This document shows positions 63,893-64,000 of a stretch of DNA of 64,000 bases, in pieces. This DNA comes from Mycobacteriales bacterium (GTDB taxonomy: Bacteria > Actinomycetota > Actinomycetes > Mycobacteriales > Mycobacteriaceae). Within the stretch, counting starts at the first letter, position 1; every line of letters begins with the position of its first letter. The stretch covers positions 62,001-126,000 of the forward strand of contig JAHABL010000002.1 of the NCBI GenBank assembly GCA_018376445.1, in the 5' to 3' direction. The notes beneath the pieces are model-generated. The model was not told the DNA's origin, ran no database searches, and saw nothing but the letters and a program-made list of their open reading frames with translations. A program made the position numbers and the translations under genes.

Positions 63893-64000
63893 GTGAGACG
63901 ATCCTTCACATACTCCTGGTAGGCGCAGTAGTTTCGGCGTGTTTCCGCAAGGGTGTCTCCACCGAATTTCTCCAGTACTGTCTGTGCCAGCACCAACGCC
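63880..64000 (-). CDS. aroC: Chorismate synthase, C-terminal fragment
   Basis: Partial gene running off the window edge. The last 39 residues, ending in a TAG at 63880-63882, read ALVLAQTVLEKFGGDTLAET and then a short polar tail. This matches the C-terminus of actinobacterial AroC, which makes chorismate from EPSP. Its location directly before aroK supports the call. Confidence 0.85.
   Translation of the reverse strand, partial: ALVLAQTVLEKFGGDTLAETRRNYCAYQEYVKDRLTWEQ

Overview
The window is a dense run of actinobacterial housekeeping genes. Mycothiol synthesis (mshC), a mycobacterial-type integration host factor (mihF), WhiA, a RipA-like NlpC/P60 hydrolase beside its DUF6676 partner, an MptB-type mannosyltransferase next to sufR, and the order nusB-efp-pepQ-aroQ-aroB-aroK-aroC together point to Mycobacteriales (the Corynebacterium/Mycobacterium relatives). 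By eye the base composition is moderate for this group (not computed). Gaps are short (none above 300 bases) and several genes that relatives carry in these clusters are missing, which suggests a compact, streamlined genome. I saw no insertion sequence, prophage, CRISPR array, toxin-antitoxin pair or defence system.

Layout. 1-7.7 kb: metH, mshC, a DUF3090 gene and uppP on the minus strand, divergent from pyrD. 7.8-10.4 kb: tRNA-Leu(GAG) with a strong terminator, a VTT/DedA-like membrane protein, a DUF3097 gene and an unrecognised gene divergent from it. 10.4-17.9 kb: RipA-like hydrolase, DUF6676 membrane protein, aconitase (plus strand), ABC-F ATPase and a small membrane protein. 17.9-24.4 kb: Fe-S assembly operon sufR-B-D-C-S-U-T (minus strand), with a CAAC-N6-GTTG palindrome in front of sufR. 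24.5-33.5 kb: mptB, transketolase and transaldolase (plus), then secG-tpiA-pgk-gap (minus). 33.7-37.7 kb: whiA-rapZ-uvrC. 37.7-42.1 kb: riboflavin genes ribH, ribBA, a second stand-alone ribB, ribE and ribD. 42.1-51 kb: rpe, rsmB, fmt, def, priA, metK, rpoZ, gmk, mihF. 51-59.3 kb: pyrimidine operon pyrR-pyrB-pyrC-carA-carB-pyrF, with a PyrR-binding hairpin over the pyrR ribosome-binding site. 59.4-64 kb: nusB, efp, pepQ, aroQ, aroB, aroK and the 3' end of aroC.

How the genes work together. Tkt, Tal and Rpe form the non-oxidative pentose phosphate branch and connect with Gap, Pgk and Tpi. Ribulose-5-phosphate, which Rpe consumes, is also the substrate of the two RibB domains for riboflavin. 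The pyr genes make UMP, the aro genes make chorismate, and MetH and MetK make methionine and S-adenosylmethionine. The Suf system supplies clusters for aconitase and other Fe-S enzymes. Many minus-strand genes overlap or abut, repeatedly as TAGTG, TAATG or ATGA, so translational coupling is probably common.

The best leads are regulatory or concern gene content: the PyrR hairpin, the SufR-type operator, a His/Cys-rich tail on RibBA, the ribB duplication, and the local absence of yvcK, coaBC and zwf-opcA-pgl. I did not find a convincing previously undescribed multi-gene system.
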